This document shows positions 5,745 through 8,946 of a DNA stretch of 8,946 nt, in pieces; the stretch's first letter is position 1; each line of letters starts with the position of its first letter. The stretch is taken from the NCBI GenBank assembly GCA_030018745.1, contig JASEHB010000068.1, positions 1 through 8,946 on the forward strand. Reading direction: 5' to 3'. This stretch comes from Desulfatibacillaceae bacterium (GTDB lineage: Bacteria; Desulfobacterota; Desulfobacteria; Desulfobacterales; Desulfatibacillaceae). Made by a program: the position numbers and the translations under genes. The notes under the pieces were generated by a model. The model saw nothing but the letters and a program-made list of their open reading frames with translations. It was not told the origin of the DNA and did not search any database.

Positions 5745-7685
5745 TTAACTTATGCTTTGGGCGATAATCTTTGCCATCGCCATTATGGTAATCTGCGGAT
5801 TAACCCCCAGCGATGAAGGCACCACGCTTCCATCTGCAATGTAAAGGTTTGGCAGATCAAAGCTCTGGCCGTCCTTTCCCACAACGCCTTTGGACGGGTC
5901 GGCTGCCATGCGGCAGGTTCCAAGGGGGTGGAAGGCCATCATCTCCAAATGGTGGGGCCTTATCCGTGCGCTTAAAAGCTTTTTGGCATCCTGGGAATTT
6001 TCCAGAACCGGCATTTTGCTGATTCCAGTGTAAAGGCGCTTTGCCCCTGCTGCAAAAAATATTTCCGCCGCTAACGCTATGCCTTTTTTGAACTTGTCCA
6101 CATCTCCCTGCAAAATCTGGTATGCGGCAAGGCATTTGCCCTGAAGAAGATCATGAAAGACCCGGCCCTTTGTGGAATCGTGAATCATAACGCCAAAGGG
6201 GGCAAGGTAGGGTATCTTGCAGGCCATTTCCTTGTGGGAAAAGCCTGTTCCGGGCAGGCCCGCAAGCAAAAGGCCCGGCGGCACGAAAATGCCTTCGAGC
6301 ATTATGCCCTCATCTGCAAAGTCATCCACAAAAACGCCCTGGGATACACCTTTCCAGCCCTCCACGCGCTCATTCATCTCCGCAACAACCCGCCCGGCAG
6401 GGTGAATTTGCAGGTTGCGGCCTATGTTGCGGTTTTTCAGCCCTGCCCGCATTAAAAGCGATGGGGTTAAAAGAGTTCCGCAGGCCAAAACCACCTTTTC
6501 TGCCCTTATGTATGCGTCAAAATGCTCCCTGCCCGTGGCAGGATTCCATATGCGGCCAACAACCCCGGCGGCCTTGCCGTTTTTTACAACAAGGTCCGTA
6601 ACCCGGCAGCAGGAGAAAATTTTTGCGCCCAGGCGTGCGGCTTCAGGCACAAAGGTGACATCCATGCTCTGCTTGGCCCCTTCCGGGCAGCCGTACTGGC
6701 AAACTCCGCATCCCCGGCAGTTTTTTACATTGTGCTTCAACGGCTGGCAGTTCAGGCCCAGGGCATCTGCCCCCTGTTTTACTATCTGGGCTGTGCGGCC
6801 AAGAATGTCCCATGAAAGCTCGGTAACATTTATGGCCTTTTCAATGCTTTCAAAAACCGGCTCCAGGTTTTGGGGGGTGAGGTGGCCCAGCCCAAGCTCA
6901 TCGCGCCATTTTTTGAGTATGCCCTCCGGCGTGCGGAAGCAGGTGGCGGAATTGATGGCGGTTGTGCCGCCCACGCATTTGCCAAGCATGGTGGGAATGG
7001 CCGGTGTGCCAACCGTGGAGGTGGAGGCGCCGTCCCGGTACATGTTGACCACAGCGCTGTAAGCCTTGGAGTTGTATGTTTCAACCGTGTGGAGCGCGCC
7101 CTCTTCCACAAGAATGACCGAAAGGCCCTTTTGGGCAAGCTCCTTTGCAGCAACTGCCCCGCCCGCGCCGGAACCCACCACAACCACATCGCATGAAGTC
7201 CTGATGCTTCCCGGATAATCGGCAAAGCCAAAAAAGGAGCCTGCAGGAAACTCCGGAGCGCGTGGTTTTTGGCCTTTTGGGGCCTCTGCCGCGCAGTCTG
7301 GAGGGCAGCCTATGGCCCGGCACACAGCATCATCATCATAAAAAGAAAGACAGGTGATGAGCTTGAGCACCTGGGCAATGCCCCGAAAAGAGTATATGCG
7401 ATGGTGCTCCAGCACATCCAGGTAGGCGGCTCTTTCGGGCTGGCTCATCTGCGTAAAAGTCTTGCCTTTGGCAGCCAATGCGCTATACTGTAAAAATATC
7501 ATCAGCAAGGGGAATGACCAGCGCAAAGCAGGCTGGAATGCCGCAGCCAAAGCATCCGCCCTGGCAAGGGTGGCGGCGTCATCCGCCCCCTGGGGAAAGG
7601 GGCCGCCCGGCGGAATTATGGCGCTGGCAGCCCTGGAAAAAATCTGCGCGGCCCTTCCGGTAAAAATCTTTCGTTTTTCGATCAC
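5745..7685 (-). CDS. GMC-family FAD-dependent oxidoreductase with ferredoxin-like cysteine motif (alcohol/sterol oxidoreductase type)
   Basis: A 646-residue flavoprotein (numbering from GTG 7685). After an N-terminal helical domain of about 150 residues comes the FAD dinucleotide fold VVVVGSGAGG, with GSGAGG at 171-176 and the ribose-binding acid in VEEG near 194-195. The GMC region KCVGGTTAINSAT lies near 236-248. The C-terminal signature is FHPLGTCRM, with catalytic His586, then NLYIADGSVVPSSLGVNPQITIMA, with Asn629. A C-x2-C-x2-C-x3-CP motif (Cys323/326/329/333) sits mid-protein. This layout resembles long-chain alcohol oxidases and related bacterial GMC enzymes; an alcohol-to-carbonyl reaction is expected, but the substrate is not known. 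The GTG at 7685 is chosen because GGAGG (7691-7695) lies 5 nt upstream. A GTG at 7697 would add four residues but has no Shine-Dalgarno. It is divergent from the gene at 7788 and stands alone on the minus strand. Confidence 0.87.
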   Translation of the reverse strand: MIEKRKIFTGRAAQIFSRAASAIIPPGGPFPQGADDAATLARADALAAAFQPALRWSFPLLMIFLQYSALAAKGKTFTQMSQPERAAYLDVLEHHRIYSFRGIAQVLKLITCLSFYDDDAVCRAIGCPPDCAAEAPKGQKPRAPEFPAGSFFGFADYPGSIRTSCDVVVVGSGAGGAVAAKELAQKGLSVILVEEGALHTVETYNSKAYSAVVNMYRDGASTSTVGTPAIPTMLGKCVGGTTAINSATCFRTPEGILKKWRDELGLGHLTPQNLEPVFESIEKAINVTELSWDILGRTAQIVKQGADALGLNCQPLKHNVKNCRGCGVCQYGCPEGAKQSMDVTFVPEAARLGAKIFSCCRVTDLVVKNGKAAGVVGRIWNPATGREHFDAYIRAEKVVLACGTLLTPSLLMRAGLKNRNIGRNLQIHPAGRVVAEMNERVEGWKGVSQGVFVDDFADEGIMLEGIFVPPGLLLAGLPGTGFSHKEMACKIPYLAPFGVMIHDSTKGRVFHDLLQGKCLAAYQILQGDVDKFKKGIALAAEIFFAAGAKRLYTGISKMPVLENSQDAKKLLSARIRPHHLEMMAFHPLGTCRMAADPSKGVVGKDGQSFDLPNLYIADGSVVPSSLGVNPQITIMAMAKIIAQSIS

Positions 7686-7729
7686 TTTCACCTCCACCGG
7701 CCAGTGGGCAAAAGAAGGGGAAAAGCTGT

Positions 7730-7758
7730 ATTATCGCTTTTCTTGCTCTTTTGCACAA
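7730..7758 (-). promoter_or_regulatory. Candidate sigma70-type promoter for the GMC oxidoreductase
   Basis: On the minus strand, TTGTGC (7753-7758) and GATAAT (7730-7735) are separated by exactly 17 bp. The -10 matches TATAAT at five of six positions; the -35 matches only in TTG. A start near 7722 would give a leader of about 35-40 nt to the GTG at 7685. On the plus strand the same spot reads TATTAT (7729-7734), a possible -10 for the gene at 7788 but without a good -35. The two divergent promoters may therefore overlap. Confidence 0.35.
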
Positions 7759-7787
7759 GTCCCAACACGAATTTTAAGGAGAGCAAT

Positions 7788-8810
7788 ATGTCCGACCTTA
7801 CACAAGTATTCGAAGAAAAAGCCAACCTTGCCCGCTATCAGGCCGACCAGCAAAAGGGCCATTACGAGTCCTACTTTCTGCGGGCCAACCACCCGTCAGA
7901 CCCATTGGCCTTCTGGATGCGCTACACAGTATTCTCTCCTGCCAATGAACCCCAAAAAGCCTTGGGCGAGCTGTGGGGAATGTGGTTTGACGGCAAAACC
8001 GGCAAGCACATTGCAGTAAAGGAGGAATTTCCCATTTTTGAATGCTCCTTTGGGCGGGACAAATTCGAGGTGATTCTTCCAGGCGCCAAGCTTAACAGCG
8101 AAAAATTCCGGGGCAAGGCCACCAGCGGAAAAAACACCCTGGACTGGAATCTTGCATACGGCAACGGGCAAAGGCCCCTCTTTTTGCTGCCTTTAAACCT
8201 TTACGAAAAGGGCTTTCCCAAGGCAAAGGCCCTTGTGGCCCAGCCATTTGCCAAGTTCAAGGGCATTATAACCGTAAACGGCCAGGAGCAGGAAATCCAC
8301 GACTGGGTTGGCTCCCAGAACCACAACTGGGGGGTGAAGCACACGGACCTCTACGCCTGGGGACAGGTGGCCGGCTTTGACAACGACCCGGACGCCTTTT
8401 TGGAGATCGGCACGGCCCGGCTCAAGTTCGGCCCCATCTGGACCCCCTGGATAACCGTCATGGTCCTGCGCCACCAGGGCAAAGAATACAAGCTCAACAC
8501 AATATGGCAGGGCATAAAGGCAAAGGGGAAATTCGACTATTTTACCTGGAACTTTTTCAGCAAAACAAAGGAAGCCTCAATCGAGGGAACCATAGAAGCC
8601 CGGCCCGGCGACTTTGTTGGGCTTAACTACTACAACCCGCCGGGCGGGTCCAAGCACTGCCTCAACTCAAAAATCGCATCCTGCAAACTCACGCTTACAA
8701 CAAGGGGCGATGATGGAAGCGAGCAGACAGCCTTTCTTTCCACCAAGAAAAGGGCGGCCTTTGAGATTTTGACAGATGATAGGGGGCACGGCATCCCCAT
8801 ACAAGTATAA
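7788..8810 (+). CDS. Uncharacterised protein resembling the AttH/CrtC lipocalin-like family
   Basis: A 340-residue protein with no signal peptide and no clear membrane segment from the chosen start. Residues 27-52 (YESYFLRANHPSDPLAFWMR and following), ELWGMWFDG (61-69) and SQNHNWGVKHTDLYAWGQ (176-193) recall the AttH/CrtC carotenoid-hydratase-like group with two lipocalin-like beta domains. The many alternating Trp/Phe/Tyr and charged residues fit a beta-rich lipid-binding fold. His179 and His185, with Trp181, are candidate pocket residues. The ATG at 7788 follows AAGGAG (7776-7781) with 6-nt spacing. An in-frame ATG at 7704 would add a 28-residue hydrophobic stretch but has no supporting ribosome-binding site and overlaps the promoter region. 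Divergent pairing with the GMC oxidoreductase suggests a shared isoprenoid or long-chain lipid substrate. Family assignment is from remembered motifs, so function stays open. Confidence 0.72.
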   Translation: MSDLTQVFEEKANLARYQADQQKGHYESYFLRANHPSDPLAFWMRYTVFSPANEPQKALGELWGMWFDGKTGKHIAVKEEFPIFECSFGRDKFEVILPGAKLNSEKFRGKATSGKNTLDWNLAYGNGQRPLFLLPLNLYEKGFPKAKALVAQPFAKFKGIITVNGQEQEIHDWVGSQNHNWGVKHTDLYAWGQVAGFDNDPDAFLEIGTARLKFGPIWTPWITVMVLRHQGKEYKLNTIWQGIKAKGKFDYFTWNFFSKTKEASIEGTIEARPGDFVGLNYYNPPGGSKHCLNSKIASCKLTLTTRGDDGSEQTAFLSTKKRAAFEILTDDRGHGIPIQV

Positions 8811-8946
8811 GTCGGCCCCAGGAAGCCGTGGGCTGCGTTATGCGGGGCATCGCAAGTCGGTCATGTACTATTTGTACACTCCCTCCTTGCTCGCCCCGCA
8901 AGCCTTGCCCACGGCTCCCTGTACCCCCCTGTACGCCGGTGTTTGA
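8811..8946. repeat. Palindromic operon-end repeat, continuing past the window end
   Basis: It begins directly after the TAA at 8808-8810. The left arm CGGCCCCAGGAAGCCGTGGGC is at 8813-8833, followed by TGCGTTATGCGGGGCATCGC. A central hairpin TGTAC-TATTT-GTACA lies at 8864-8878. The right half, GCTCGCCCCGCAAGCCTTGCCCACGGCTCCCT, spans 8889-8920. Right-arm GCCCACGGCTCCCT (8907-8920) pairs with the left arm at 13 of 14 positions. The reverse complement aligns along its length with 5610-5743, including the flanking ACCRCAGGCGTACAGGG-like block (here at 8921-8943). The next unit probably lies beyond the window. Confidence 0.78.

Noticed and set aside
5459..5767. Open reading frames through the repeat region on both strands
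   Set aside because: They are built from GC-rich repeats, lack ribosome-binding sites and resemble no protein; frames stay open because of composition.
7704..7787. Upstream start for the AttH/CrtC-like gene giving a hydrophobic, signal-like N-terminus
   Set aside because: The ATG at 7788 has a well-spaced AAGGAG, whereas 7704 has none and overlaps the likely divergent promoters.

Overview
The window looks like chromosomal DNA of a moderately G+C-rich Gram-negative bacterium. The gene mix is a CoA ligase, an SCP-x-type thiolase, a nitroreductase paired with a 2[4Fe-4S] ferredoxin, and a GMC oxidoreductase. It would fit a lipid-degrading anaerobe such as a Desulfobacterota (deltaproteobacterial) species; this assignment is inference from gene content, not from a phylogenetic marker.

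Layout. Seven genes form four transcription units. (1) Minus strand: thiolase (1899-3317), then AMP-forming acyl-CoA ligase (54-1766). (2) Plus strand, divergent from unit 1 across a 123-bp gap: FadR-like GntR regulator (3441-4247), nitroreductase (4275-5102) and a small ferredoxin (5104-5451). (3) Minus strand: GMC-type FAD oxidoreductase with a four-cysteine ferredoxin-like motif (5745-7685). (4) Plus strand, divergent from unit 3 across about 100 bp: a protein resembling the AttH/CrtC lipocalin-like group (7788-8810).

How they may work together. The set suggests breakdown of a long-chain or polycyclic lipid. The GMC enzyme would oxidise an alcohol, the ligase would activate the carboxylate to its CoA ester, and the thiolase would cleave a 3-ketoacyl-CoA. 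The nitroreductase and ferredoxin could supply redox chemistry. The GntR regulator has in its divergent promoter a TGGT-N3-ACCA site of the FadR class, so acyl-CoA-responsive control is likely. The substrate cannot be named from the sequence. No acyl-CoA dehydrogenase, hydratase or 3-hydroxyacyl-CoA dehydrogenase lies in the window.

The most unusual content is not protein-coding. A family of palindromic, modular intergenic repeats (core GGGCGKNCCCAGGRAGCCGTGGGC) fills the space after all four operons. In each case the repeat begins 0-3 nt after the last stop codon. Two copies form long imperfect palindromes with a conserved central TGTAC-N5-GTACA hairpin. They fill 5452-5744, between two convergent genes, and run off both ends of the window. 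No rRNA, tRNA, CRISPR array, transposase or phage gene was seen.
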